NCBI GenBank assembly: GCA_003611955.1
Contig: RAZE01000008.1
Span: forward strand, 62,001-126,000
Reading direction: 5' to 3'
Length of the DNA: 64,000 bases
DNA from: a bacterium 1XD8-76
GTDB taxonomy: Bacteria > Bacillota > Clostridia > Lachnospirales > Lachnospiraceae
Shown here: positions 1 to 8,233 of the stretch, one piece after another
Numbering within the stretch: the first letter of the stretch is position 1
Layout of the letters: every line of letters starts with the position of its first letter
Translations under genes and position numbers: made by a program
The notes under the pieces: model-generated
Databases searched by the model: none
What the model saw: the letters and a program-made list of their open reading frames with translations, nothing else
What the model was told of the DNA's origin: nothing

Positions 1-1065
1 GCAGTTTACATAATTCTTCAAATCTACCATCATGTTGGACAGTACTTTGACATTGCGCTCCGCCGTCTCAATCCAGACAGCCGGAATCGCCGCATTCTGG
101 ATCGCGTCGGCCACTTCCGCCGTCACGGTATCTCCCGCCGACGCAACGATCTCGCCGGTCTGCAGATCCACAGCATCCTCCGCCAGCACACGGCCCCGGA
201 TCCTGTTTTTTAACATCAGCTTCTTGTTAAATTTATATCTGCCCACTTTTGCCAGGTCATAGCGCCTTGAATCAAAGAACATGCCGCCTATCAGGCTTGC
301 CGCGCTGTCCACGCTGAGCGGCTCGCCGGGTCTTATTTTTTTGTATAACTCTAACAGGCCTTCCTGATAATTTGTGGAAGGATCCTTTTTAATACTCTCC
401 TGGATTTTCGGCTCATCACCGAAAAGCTCGATGATCTCCTCGTTTGTGCCCACGCCAAGCGCACGGATCAGCGCCGTGATGGGCACCTTCCTCGTCCTGT
501 CCACGCGGACATAAAACACATCGTTGGCATCTGTCTCGTATTCCAGCCATGCGCCACGGTTCGGGATCACCGTGCAGGCATATAATTCCTTGCCGAACTT
601 TGCTTTCGTAATATCATAATAAATACCGGGGGAACGGACAAGCTGACTGACGATTACACGCTCGGCACCGTTGATCACAAAAGTGCCTGTCTCCGTCATC
701 AGCGGAAGATCTCCCATGAAAATCTCATGTTCACTGATCTCTTCTTTTTCCTTATTATAAAGACGCACTCGCACTTTCAGAGGTGCCGCGTAGGTGGCAT
801 CTCTCTCCTTACATTTCTCGATCGAATACTTCACATCGTCTTTACATAATTCAAAGTCCACAAATTCCAGGCTGAGCTGCCCGCTGTAATCTGTGATCGG
901 AGAAATATCATCAAAGACTTCTTTAAGCCCTTCCCCCAGAAACCACTGGTAGGAATCTTTCTGGACTTCGATCAGGTTCGGCATTTCCAGAACCTCTTTG
1001 TGTCTCTGATAACTCATACGTATCTGCTTCCCGGAAGCCATAGGACGTATTCTGTTTTTTTCCAT
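1..1065 (-). CDS. rpoB: RNA polymerase beta subunit (5' part, cut by window edge)
   Basis: Encodes the first 355 residues of the beta subunit of RNA polymerase, the catalytic core enzyme for transcription. The translation begins [20 protein letters not shown] and runs through the protrusion and lobe regions typical of bacterial RpoB, including a stretch reading [20 protein letters not shown] near residues 115-135, which is highly conserved. The gene runs off the left edge, so the catalytic part is not visible. The ATG at 1065 is preceded by GGGGTG at 7-base spacing; an in-frame ATG two codons earlier sits too close to that site. It lies downstream of rplL with a hairpin and its own promoter between them. 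Confidence 0.98.
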   Translation of the reverse strand, partial: MEKNRIRPMASGKQIRMSYQRHKEVLEMPNLIEVQKDSYQWFLGEGLKEVFDDISPITDYSGQLSLEFVDFELCKDDVKYSIEKCKERDATYAAPLKVRVRLYNKEKEEISEHEIFMGDLPLMTETGTFVINGAERVIVSQLVRSPGIYYDITKAKFGKELYACTVIPNRGAWLEYETDANDVFYVRVDRTRKVPITALIRALGVGTNEEIIELFGDEPKIQESIKKDPSTNYQEGLLELYKKIRPGEPLSVDSAASLIGGMFFDSRRYDLAKVGRYKFNKKLMLKNRIRGRVLAEDAVDLQTGEIVASAGDTVTAEVADAIQNAAIPAVWIETAERNVKVLSNMMVDLKNYVNC

Positions 1066-1153
1066 CAACATTCACCCCGTTCTCTATTTTATTGCCTATT
1101 TTACGGTATTTTGGGCACGAAAAAGCATACCTCACCACAATAGTGCATTATCC

Positions 1154-1183
1154 AGTATACTACAAACCATTTTTGCCCGTCAA
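1154..1183 (-). promoter_or_regulatory. sigma-A promoter for rpoB
   Basis: TTGACG at 1183-1178, an 18-base spacer and TATACT at 1159-1154. It fires toward rpoB from inside the rplL-rpoB gap, so rpoB can be transcribed independently of the L10-leader unit. Found by eye. Confidence 0.7.
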
Positions 1184-1216
1184 GAAAAATTTTAAGAAAT
1201 TTTTATAAAATAGCGA

Positions 1217-1248
1217 AAGCCATCCGTTCTGAATCGAACGGATGGCGT
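1217..1248 (-). terminator. hairpin between rplL and rpoB (partial terminator or processing site)
   Basis: Perfect 11-bp stem, GCCATCCGTTC at 1246-1236 pairing with GAACGGATGGC at 1229-1219, with a 6-base loop. It is followed on the minus strand by TTTCGCTATTTT, a broken U-tract. It could attenuate read-through into rpoB or be an RNase III-type processing stem. Confidence 0.6.
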
Positions 1249-1274
1249 CATCTTTTGTGGATATCTTACAAAAC

Positions 1275-1649
1275 TTATTTCAGAGTAACCTTTGCTCCTA
1301 CTTCTTCCAGTTTCTTCTTCAGCTCTTCTGCCTCTTCCTTGGAAACTGCCTCTTTCAGTACCTTCGGAGCGGACTCAACTGCTTCCTTAGCTTCCTTCAG
1401 ACCAAGACCTGTAGCCTCACGCACAACTTTGATTACTTTGATCTTCTCTGCGCCGATCTCTGTCAGCTCAACGTCGAACTCAGTCTTCTCCTCTGCCGCC
1501 TCAGCAGGGCCTGCTGCTGCCGCAACGACAACGCCCGCTGCTGCGGATACGCCGAACTCCTCCTCGCATGCCTTTACGAGATCATTTAATTCCATTACGG
1601 ATAACTCTTTGATAGCATCAATAAATTCCTGTGTGGATAATTTTGCCAT
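1275..1649 (-). CDS. rplL: 50S ribosomal protein L7/L12
   Basis: Stalk protein of the large ribosomal subunit that binds and activates translation GTPases. The 124 residues show the two expected parts: an N-terminal dimerisation/L10-binding helix pair ([20 protein letters not shown]), an Ala/Gly-rich hinge around residues 38-52, and the C-terminal factor-binding domain with [20 protein letters not shown]. Length is normal for the family. The ATG at 1649 has GGAGG upstream. It follows rplJ by 49 bases, so the pair is almost certainly co-transcribed from the L10-leader promoter. Confidence 0.99.
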   Translation of the reverse strand: MAKLSTQEFIDAIKELSVMELNDLVKACEEEFGVSAAAGVVVAAAAGPAEAAEEKTEFDVELTEIGAEKIKVIKVVREATGLGLKEAKEAVESAPKVLKEAVSKEEAEELKKKLEEVGAKVTLK

Positions 1650-1698
1650 GATTATTTTCCTCCATTATTATTTGTAGTTGTTTATATTTTTCTTTTCC

Positions 1699-2226
1699 TT
1701 ATGCCTCTGCGGGTGCTTCCGCCGCTTCTGCAGGTGCTGCTTCACCGTCTTTTTCAGCGATCTGTTTCAGAACGCGCGCAAAGTTCGTGACAGGCGACTG
1801 CATGCTGCCAAGGAGCCTTGACAACAGTTCCTCTCTGGAAGGAATGTTGGATATCTGTTCAATCCCTTTCGCGTCATATACAGTGCCTTCCACCACGCCG
1901 CCTTTGATCTCCAGCGCAGGAGCTGTCTTCGCAAATTTGCACAGAACTCTCGCTGCCGCCGTAGCATCCGTATCGCAGGTCGCCATAGCGCTGGGGCCTT
2001 CCAGCAGATCTGTCAGACCTTCACAGTCCGTTCCCTTAAACGCAAAGTTCATGAATGTGTTCTTGTAAACCTTGTAGCCTACGCCCGCCTCACGAAGCTG
2101 CTTTCTGAGTAAGGTATCCTGCTCAACCGTAAGACCGCGATAATCAACCAGGACAACTGTCTGCGCATCTTTAATTGCAGCAGAGATCTCATCTACAATA
2201 GGCTTTTTCAGTTCTACCTTTGCCAT
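1699..2226 (-). CDS. rplJ: 50S ribosomal protein L10
   Basis: Base of the ribosomal stalk; binds 23S rRNA and carries several L7/L12 dimers. The protein of 175 residues begins MAKVELKKPIVDEISAAIKD and contains the conserved VVLVDYRGLTVEQDTLLRKQ segment. The C-terminal tail is Ala/Glu-rich, as in many Clostridia. The start has AAAGGAGG upstream. The gene is immediately downstream of an L10 leader, through which excess L10(L12) complex is expected to repress the operon. Confidence 0.99.
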   Translation of the reverse strand: MAKVELKKPIVDEISAAIKDAQTVVLVDYRGLTVEQDTLLRKQLREAGVGYKVYKNTFMNFAFKGTDCEGLTDLLEGPSAMATCDTDATAAARVLCKFAKTAPALEIKGGVVEGTVYDAKGIEQISNIPSREELLSRLLGSMQSPVTNFARVLKQIAEKDGEAAPAEAAEAPAEA

Positions 2227-2269
2227 TTTTCTACCTCCTTTTAGATTTTACGCCGAAGTCTCCTGTAAA

Positions 2270-2391
2270 TAATAAAAGCCTTCCCAAAGACAGGAAGGCA
2301 AAAGTTCTATCCACTATCACTTTTCCTCGGCAGGCGTCTGTCCTTACGCCGGTTCTCCGGCACCTGCTGTCTTCGGCATGGTCTTGCGACC
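2270..2391 (-). promoter_or_regulatory. ribosomal protein L10 leader with attenuator hairpin
   Basis: The untranslated leader of rplJ matches the general arrangement of the L10 leader of Firmicutes: several consecutive helices followed by an intrinsic terminator. The visible attenuator stem is GCCTTCC (2299-2293) pairing with GGAAGGC (2284-2278), with an 8-base loop and then TTTTATTATTT. An upstream arm with GCCGG...CCGGC-type pairing lies near 2340-2375. Known family behaviour is that L10(L12)4 binding favours termination; the ligand is inferred from the family. Confidence 0.85.
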
Positions 2392-2397
2392 TTTTTA

Positions 2398-2426
2398 AAG
2401 ATAGCACAGGCGTCGGATAGTGTCAA
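2398..2426 (-). promoter_or_regulatory. sigma-A promoter of rplJ-rplL
   Basis: TTGACA at 2426-2421, a 17-base spacer and TATCTT at 2403-2398. The predicted start near 2391 places the whole L10 leader in the transcript. Having its own promoter explains how rplJL still works although it is separated from rplKA by about 7 kb. Confidence 0.8.
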
Positions 2427-2486
2427 GAGAAAATATACAGTTTTTAGCAAAAACCGCCTGTGTGCTTCATATCAGAAGAGAGAACT

Positions 2487-3332
2487 CTAAATCATCTTAC
2501 CCAAAAATGCCGCCACTTTTTGCAGCACCTCCTCCTGATAAAACTCATCTGTTCCATGTTCAGCGCCTTCCACCAAATAGACCTCGTGATAAATATTGTG
2601 TTTCTTTAACGCTTCTTCCAGCACTTCGCTCTGACGGATCGGAACCACCTGATCTTTTGTGCCATGCAAAATCAGAAACGGCGGGGCCGTTTCATCTATA
2701 TATGTAATGGCGCTCGCTTTTCTGGCCGCATCCTCCGTGTAATTCTCTCCCAGGAAATCCGATATTGTCCAACTCGGTATTCCATCACTCGTGTTCAATG
2801 CATTGATCGAGAAGTCCACCAAACCATAAAAATCCACTACCGCCTTTACGGAACTATCCACATGAAGATTGTCCCCCTGTTCAAACTCCTTCTTTCCTGC
2901 CGTAACCCCTGCAAGCGAAGCCAGTGTCCCGCCTGCCGATTCTCCCATCACACAGATCCTGTCCGGATCAATCGCAAAGGTTTCCGCATGTGCTTTCAGA
3001 TAACGGATTGCTGTTTTTACATCAATCAGTGCTCCCGGAAACTGTGCTTCGTTGCTTGTGCGATATTCCACACTCGCTATCACATATCCCTTTCGAGCCA
3101 GACAAACTACCTCCGGCATCCATATGGAACGATCCACCGTCCGATATGCTCCGCCGCAGATCCATACGATCGCCGGGCAGAGCTTATGACCCTCTCGCAT
3201 TTTGGGCGCGATAATATCCATTTTTAAATCCTGCATTGTATGGTTAAACCAATGTCGTTCACAAGAATAGGATATCCCATTCATGTAAACCAAAACCTCA
3301 TGGTCCATTTTCACCGAGATTGTCTGCTTCAT
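2487..3332 (-). CDS. alpha/beta hydrolase (esterase/acetylesterase-like)
   Basis: A 281-residue serine hydrolase of the alpha/beta fold. An oxyanion-hole-like WICGGAY motif lies near residue 55 and the nucleophile elbow GESAGG near 133. An Asp in HGTKDQVVP near 224 and a His in EGAEHG near 257 complete a plausible catalytic triad. The arrangement resembles carbohydrate esterases of the BD-FAE/acetylesterase group; no signal peptide is seen, so the enzyme is probably cytoplasmic. It is the last gene of the LacI-type sugar transport operon, 43 bases after the ATPase, which suggests it de-esterifies an imported sugar. The substrate is unknown. The ATG at 3332 follows AGGAGGTG. Confidence 0.85.
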   Translation of the reverse strand: MKQTISVKMDHEVLVYMNGISYSCERHWFNHTMQDLKMDIIAPKMREGHKLCPAIVWICGGAYRTVDRSIWMPEVVCLARKGYVIASVEYRTSNEAQFPGALIDVKTAIRYLKAHAETFAIDPDRICVMGESAGGTLASLAGVTAGKKEFEQGDNLHVDSSVKAVVDFYGLVDFSINALNTSDGIPSWTISDFLGENYTEDAARKASAITYIDETAPPFLILHGTKDQVVPIRQSEVLEEALKKHNIYHEVYLVEGAEHGTDEFYQEEVLQKVAAFLGKMI

Positions 3333-3375
3333 TTTTACACCTCCTGCATATCACAGACACTGCCTGCGACACTGC

Positions 3376-4905
3376 CTATGCTATATTGTTTCCCGATAAC
3401 GCCGACAATTCCATCACTTTCTGCTGTGTGGCTTCCTCCGCGCTTAACGTTCCTCTGATCTTTTGATCGGAAATCACCATGATTCGGTCTGCCATGGATA
3501 AAAGCTCCGGCAGTTCGGAAGAGATCATAATGACTCCTTTCCCCTGCCGCGCCAGATCCACTATAATTTTATAGATTTCATATTTTGCGCCCACATCAAT
3601 TCCCCTTGTCGGTTCATCCAATATTAAAATCTGCGGTTCTCTCGCGATCCACTTCCCCAGGACAACTTTCTGCTGATTTCCCCCGGACAGCTGTCCAACA
3701 AGCGTATCTGTACCGGGTGCCTTTACATTCAGACTCTCAAAATACTTTCCGGAAAGCTCTCTTTCTTTTTTGAAATTTAAAACACCTCTCTGAGATACCA
3801 TTTTTAACAATGGCAGCGTTATATTTTCTCTGATCGACATGCCGCTGATAATGCCATCCTTTTTTCGTTCTTCCGTCAATAACGCCATGCCGTGTTTCAT
3901 TGCGTCGAAAGGTGATTTTATCTGTACTTCACGCCCGTTGATATAGACTTTCCCGGACAGCTTGGGTTCTTTTCCAAAAATAGCATTTACCAGTTCGCTT
4001 CTGCCAGCTCCCACAAGTCCCGCAATGCCCAATATCTCGCCTTTATGCAATGTAAACGATACATTGTCTATAATTTTTCTGTCTGGAATGGACGGATGCG
4101 GTACGGAAAAATCTTTTACTTCCATGATCGGCCCACTGATCGGGACCTTTTCTTTCGGATAAAAATTTGTGATCTCACGCCCAACCATATCCGCGACGAT
4201 CCTTTTCTCATCTGTTTCCTCCAACAAATAAGAGGCTACACTTTTCCCATCCCGAAGAACTGTCACTCGGTCCGCATTCTGGAACACTTCATCCATCTTG
4301 TGCGTAATCAGAATGCAGGCAATGCCTCTCTCTTTCAAAGACTGAAGGATCTGAAACAAAATTTTGGATTCCTTCTGTGTCAACGGCGATGTCGGTTCAT
4401 CCAGCACCAGAATTTTCAGATCCTTGCTGAGAGCTCTGGCAATGGATACTAACTGCTGCTGACTGGCACCCAGGCGCCTCAGAATATCATCCGGTTCAAT
4501 ATCCAGTCCGACCAGATCCAGATATTCCTTTGCTTTTGCATTCATCTTCTTCCAGTCAACCTGTCTGCCCTTCATAGGCCAGCGACCGATAAACAGGTTT
4601 TCCGCCACAGTCATGTCCAGGTGCATACTGATCTCCTGATAGATCATGCCGATGCCCATTTTTTCAGATTGTGCCGGGTCCATAAAATGACATTTTTCCC
4701 CGTTGATATAGATCTCGCCCTCATAGCTGGTCTCCGGGTACGAACCGCTCAAAATTTTCATCAAGGTAGATTTCCCCGCGCCGTTTTCCCCGCACAATGC
4801 AAGTATCTCCCCCTCGTAAGCATTGAAACTGACTTTGTCAAGCGCCGTAACTCCCTGGAAGCGTTTTGTAATATGTTTCATTTCCAATAATATCTTTTTA
4901 TCCAT
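3376..4905 (-). CDS. sugar ABC transporter, tandem ATP-binding protein (RbsA/MglA type)
   Basis: A 509-residue protein with two ABC ATPase domains, the architecture that drives ribose/galactose-type uptake. The N-terminal domain has Walker A GENGAGKST near residue 37 and Walker B LVLDEPTSPL near 163. The C-terminal domain has a degenerate Walker A (GLVGAGRSE, Lys lost), the signature LSGGNQQK near 402 and Walker B LILDEPTRGIDVGAK; this asymmetry is normal in the family. The start is the ATG at 4905, preceded by GGGGGAAAG, one base after the permease stop; a longer upstream reading would overlap the permease. It forms one transport unit with the permease and the binding lipoprotein. Confidence 0.95.
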   Translation of the reverse strand: MDKKILLEMKHITKRFQGVTALDKVSFNAYEGEILALCGENGAGKSTLMKILSGSYPETSYEGEIYINGEKCHFMDPAQSEKMGIGMIYQEISMHLDMTVAENLFIGRWPMKGRQVDWKKMNAKAKEYLDLVGLDIEPDDILRRLGASQQQLVSIARALSKDLKILVLDEPTSPLTQKESKILFQILQSLKERGIACILITHKMDEVFQNADRVTVLRDGKSVASYLLEETDEKRIVADMVGREITNFYPKEKVPISGPIMEVKDFSVPHPSIPDRKIIDNVSFTLHKGEILGIAGLVGAGRSELVNAIFGKEPKLSGKVYINGREVQIKSPFDAMKHGMALLTEERKKDGIISGMSIRENITLPLLKMVSQRGVLNFKKERELSGKYFESLNVKAPGTDTLVGQLSGGNQQKVVLGKWIAREPQILILDEPTRGIDVGAKYEIYKIIVDLARQGKGVIMISSELPELLSMADRIMVISDQKIRGTLSAEEATQQKVMELSALSGNNIA

Positions 4906-4906
4906 A

Positions 4907-5863
4907 TCACTTTCCCCCGGACAGATGTTTCCTTTTGTAAGTATCCATTCCAACTGCCAAAATAATGACAACGCCGATAACCACTCTCTGCCAGTAAGCA
5001 TTTACTTTGATCATCGTCATGGATACTGTCAACGTTTCCATGATTCCCACCCCCAGCAATGCGCCGATGATCGTGGCGGAACCTCCGTACATACTGACGC
5101 CGCCAATGATCGCCGCCGCAATAACTGTCATCTCCCAGCCTGTTCCCGCCGCCGCCTGCGCCGTCTGCAGTCTCGCCGAAGACAGAATGCCGGCCAGCGC
5201 GCAGAGCATCGCATTGATTACAAAGGCCATATTCCTGACCCTTTTGATATTGATTCCGCAAACGCGGGCTGTCTCCGCATTTCCGCCGACTGCCATCAGC
5301 TTGCGGCCGAATACGGAATATTTCAACATCCACGCTGCGACAACTGCGACGATCAGACTTATATAAATACTCCAGGGGATCCCCAGAGGCCCCTCTTCGC
5401 CGATTCCGTTAAAACTGTCGGGAAATCCTGTATAGGACCGCCCTTCCGACACTACATTTACAATACCTCTTGCAATATACTGTGAACCCAGCGTCGCAAT
5501 AAACGCCGGAATATCCAGCCCATTGATGATCAAACTGTTGATCATTCCAAAAATCATTCCTACCAACAGACCGACCAGAATCGCCACCGGCACCGGCATT
5601 CCCCATTCTTTCATCGCAATTGCCGTCATCATGCCCGCCAGGCCATAAATGGAACCGCCCGATACGTCCATCATACCGCAGCAGAAGACAAAAGATGCAC
5701 CTATCGCACCCAATGCGGAGACGGAAATCGACCGAAACAATGCGATCATGCTTGTCGCGGTAAAAAATGCATGATTTATGAAGTAGGTGATCAGCCATAA
5801 CAGCAAGAGCGGAACAAGTACCCCTATTTCCCTGACTTTCATCATTTTTTTAATCGCATTCAT
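4907..5863 (-). CDS. sugar ABC transporter permease (RbsC type)
   Basis: A 318-residue integral membrane protein of the BPD_transp_2 family, with eight or more hydrophobic segments and the conserved sequence INALIINGLDIPAFIATLGS-like stretch (here FGMINSLIINGLDIPAFIAT) near residues 105-125. It forms the channel that works with the tandem ATPase encoded next. The ATG at 5863 was chosen because AAAGGAG lies 7 bases upstream; another ATG two codons earlier is too close to that site. The stop is separated from the ATPase start by one base, which points to translational coupling. Confidence 0.93.
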   Translation of the reverse strand: MNAIKKMMKVREIGVLVPLLLLWLITYFINHAFFTATSMIALFRSISVSALGAIGASFVFCCGMMDVSGGSIYGLAGMMTAIAMKEWGMPVPVAILVGLLVGMIFGMINSLIINGLDIPAFIATLGSQYIARGIVNVVSEGRSYTGFPDSFNGIGEEGPLGIPWSIYISLIVAVVAAWMLKYSVFGRKLMAVGGNAETARVCGINIKRVRNMAFVINAMLCALAGILSSARLQTAQAAAGTGWEMTVIAAAIIGGVSMYGGSATIIGALLGVGIMETLTVSMTMIKVNAYWQRVVIGVVIILAVGMDTYKRKHLSGGK

Positions 5864-5953
5864 ATTCATGCTCCTTTCAGAAAAGGCTGCACCAACTTTC
5901 CGGAGTATGCAGCCCTTTACTTTCATCTACTTAGATTGTATCAGCAACCATGA

Positions 5954-6973
5954 TCAGTTGCGGTAATTATCAACGTTTTCTTTTGTCACCAGAATCGTAC
6001 CGGTATCATATGTTTCCTCCTCCAGGCTTCCCTTCTCCACATACTCATTCATAAGGTATACGCCCTGATAGCCCATATTGTAAGGATCCTGTACTACAAC
6101 GCCGTTGATAATACCATCTCTGATATAATTTAATGTTTCATCCAGATCATCGTAACCGATCAGCACCAGATCATCCAGTCCTCTTTCCTTTTTTATTTTT
6201 GCCGCCGCCTGTACATCGTATGCAGATGTGCCGAGAACTGCAGTCATTTCGGGGTATGTGGACACCAGCGCTTCCATTTTCACAACGGCAGTTGCAAGAT
6301 CCGCATCTGTCTCTTCCATCGTAAGAATCTCAATATCATGCCCTTCCAGCGCATCTTTGAATGCATCTACCTCTTTCATTTCTTTCTCGGAAGAAAGAGA
6401 GCTGCACAAAATGGCAACTTTTGCTGTTCCGCCCGTGAATTCCACCATTGCTTCACCGGTTTTATATCCGGCATTGTAGGGATCTGTCCCGATATAAGCG
6501 ATCCTGGATGTATCCGGCGCGTCACTGTCGATCGAGATAAACGGAATCCCCTGCTCTTTTGCCTTTTCGATCAGCGGAGCCATTACTTCCAGCCCTGAAT
6601 ATGCCATAATGGCATCCGGCTGTGTCGCGATAGCGGATTCCATATAATTGGCGATCTCCGTTGTGAAAGTGGATGAGTCTGTCGGACCTATGATCTGAGT
6701 ATGCGTTCCCAATTCTTCATCCGCTTTCTCAATTCCGTCAGAACAAAGATTCCAGTATTCCATGCCTACGATCGGGCACACAAAAACAAAATCATATCCT
6801 CCGTTTGAAGCCTCAGCCGCTTCTCCCTCTTCGGCCGCTGTCTCCTCTTCAACTTCCGCTGCCGGTGTCTCGGTTGTTTCCGCCGGAGCAGGTTCGGATG
6901 CGGAACCGCAGCCAGCGAGTGCAGCTGCCGCCATTGCACCGGTTAATAATACCGCCCATAACTTCTTTTTCAT
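5954..6973 (-). CDS. sugar ABC transporter substrate-binding lipoprotein
   Basis: A 339-residue type I periplasmic-binding protein of the ribose/LacI-like superfamily. It starts with a lipoprotein signal peptide (lipobox LAGC, Cys at about residue 22), then a Glu/Ala-rich linker to about residue 58. The binding fold follows with GMEYWNLCSDGIEKADEE, FISIDSDAP and VLIGYDDL, motifs typical of pentose/hexose-binding proteins. It is extracellular and membrane-anchored and delivers sugar to the permease next door. GGAGG lies before the ATG. A LacI-type operator lies in the leader between lacI and this gene. Confidence 0.93.
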   Translation of the reverse strand: MKKKLWAVLLTGAMAAAALAGCGSASEPAPAETTETPAAEVEEETAAEEGEAAEASNGGYDFVFVCPIVGMEYWNLCSDGIEKADEELGTHTQIIGPTDSSTFTTEIANYMESAIATQPDAIMAYSGLEVMAPLIEKAKEQGIPFISIDSDAPDTSRIAYIGTDPYNAGYKTGEAMVEFTGGTAKVAILCSSLSSEKEMKEVDAFKDALEGHDIEILTMEETDADLATAVVKMEALVSTYPEMTAVLGTSAYDVQAAAKIKKERGLDDLVLIGYDDLDETLNYIRDGIINGVVVQDPYNMGYQGVYLMNEYVEKGSLEEETYDTGTILVTKENVDNYRN

Positions 6974-7034
6974 TTTGAAACCTCCTTCATTGTTTTGTAT
7001 GTTAATTTAATTACTTCCATAATTGAAAAGCAAA

Positions 7035-7052
7035 TGCGGGGGCGTTCCCGCA
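7035..7052. promoter_or_regulatory. LacI-family operator upstream of the binding-protein gene
   Basis: 18-base near-palindrome TGCGGGAACGCCCCCGCA on the minus strand with the central CG typical of LacI-family sites. It lies between the lacI stop and the binding-protein start. A second copy with 15 of 17 bases shared is found in the lacI leader. Confidence 0.7.
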
Positions 7053-7071
7053 AAAGGGATAAAATTTAGCG

Positions 7072-8103
7072 TCATACATACGCCAAATTTTCTTTTACAG
7101 TAACCACAATTTTCGTATAAACATCTTCTGTGATCTCTTCATCCATCAAAAGCCTTCTGCACAGTTTCTCAACTGCAATATAGCCCTGCTTTTTCGCTTC
7201 CTGACCAATAGAGATATTTATCGTACCACTCTTTATGTATTTTACAACAAAATCCGTCAGATCGTGTCCCACCAGCTTTATCTTCCCGGAATACCCCAAG
7301 TCTTCCACTGCCTGAGCCACATTTGCCACAATGCCGTTCGACGCATAGATTGCATCTACCTTCTCCCGCCGAATCAGGGATTTTGCTTTCTCATATGCCT
7401 GTTCGCCTTCCTGCTCACAGCTGAAAACCCCTATCAACTCCATGTCCTTTCTATTGACATCCAGCACTTCCCTGAATCCTGTATATCTGTTGTACAGAGC
7501 GCTCATCCCTTCGACAATCGGCAGAAAAACTGCATACCTGCTGCCTGGTTCCGCAATCATTCCCATCAGTTTTCCGGCTGTCCTACCGCTCTGCAACAGA
7601 TCCTGCCCTACATAGCAGGCTCTTTCACACTCCTCGTCATTATTAAAAGTGATCACCTGTATTTTCTGGGCCGCCGCTCTGCTCAATGCCTCAAAAATTT
7701 TAGGGGAACAATACGGCACAATCGCCAATCCGTCATATTTCTGGTCAATCACCTGATCGATCAACGCAAGCTGACCTTCTATATCGATCTGCGGCAGAAT
7801 AAACTGATCGACTACAACGCCCATCTGCTTATACTCCTCTGCGGCTTCAATGACCCCTTCTTCCACCTGACGCCAAAATTCTATCTCTTTATTGTGATAG
7901 ATGACAGCGATCTTATAAATGCGACGCTTTGCCAGCATACGTGCCGCCGTATTCGGTCTATACCCCAGTTCTTCAATACATTTTAAAACTCTCTTCCTGG
8001 TCTCTTCCGAAACACGCCCACGATTATGTAATACTCTGTCAACTGTTCCCTTTCCTACGCCAGCCGCCTCGGCAACATCATTAATTGTCACTATATTGTT
8101 CAT
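7072..8103 (-). CDS. LacI/GalR-family transcriptional regulator
   Basis: A 343-residue regulator with an N-terminal LacI helix-turn-helix (TINDVAEAAGVGKGTVDRVL, residues 5-24) followed by the hinge region RPNTAARMLA and a sugar-binding type I periplasmic-like effector domain. It is first in the operon ahead of the binding protein, permease and ATPase, so it most likely controls their expression in response to the transported sugar. Matching operator sites lie in its own leader and before the binding-protein gene, indicating autoregulation. The best purine-rich stretch is about 18 bases upstream of the ATG, which is unusually far, and it overlaps the operator. Confidence 0.95.
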   Translation of the reverse strand: MNNIVTINDVAEAAGVGKGTVDRVLHNRGRVSEETRKRVLKCIEELGYRPNTAARMLAKRRIYKIAVIYHNKEIEFWRQVEEGVIEAAEEYKQMGVVVDQFILPQIDIEGQLALIDQVIDQKYDGLAIVPYCSPKIFEALSRAAAQKIQVITFNNDEECERACYVGQDLLQSGRTAGKLMGMIAEPGSRYAVFLPIVEGMSALYNRYTGFREVLDVNRKDMELIGVFSCEQEGEQAYEKAKSLIRREKVDAIYASNGIVANVAQAVEDLGYSGKIKLVGHDLTDFVVKYIKSGTINISIGQEAKKQGYIAVEKLCRRLLMDEEITEDVYTKIVVTVKENLAYV

Positions 8104-8108
8104 TTTTA

Positions 8109-8128
8109 TTTGCGGGTACGCCCCCTCT
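8109..8128. promoter_or_regulatory. LacI-family operator in the lacI leader
   Basis: TTGCGGGTACGCCCCCTC on the plus strand, centred about 20 bases downstream of the lacI -10 element. It matches the site at 7035-7052 in the core TGCGGG(A/T)ACGCCCCC. Position and sharing suggest an autoregulatory roadblock operator. Confidence 0.65.
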
Positions 8129-8136
8129 TTTTAGAA

Positions 8137-8165
8137 ATTATAACATCAAACCACATTTTTGTCAA
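8137..8165 (-). promoter_or_regulatory. consensus sigma-A promoter of the sugar operon
   Basis: TTGACA at 8165-8160, a 17-base spacer and TATAAT at 8142-8137: a perfect consensus promoter, which implies strong expression unless repressed by the adjacent operator. Confidence 0.85.
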
Positions 8166-8233
8166 CTCTTTTTCTATCTCTTTTACTTTTTGTATATTTT
8201 TACAAAATATTATGTTTCATTTTAGTTGTTTTT

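Noticed and set aside
7035-7052. Intrinsic terminator between lacI and the binding-protein gene
   Set aside because: The palindrome has no T-run on the minus strand and matches the second operator site better than a terminator.
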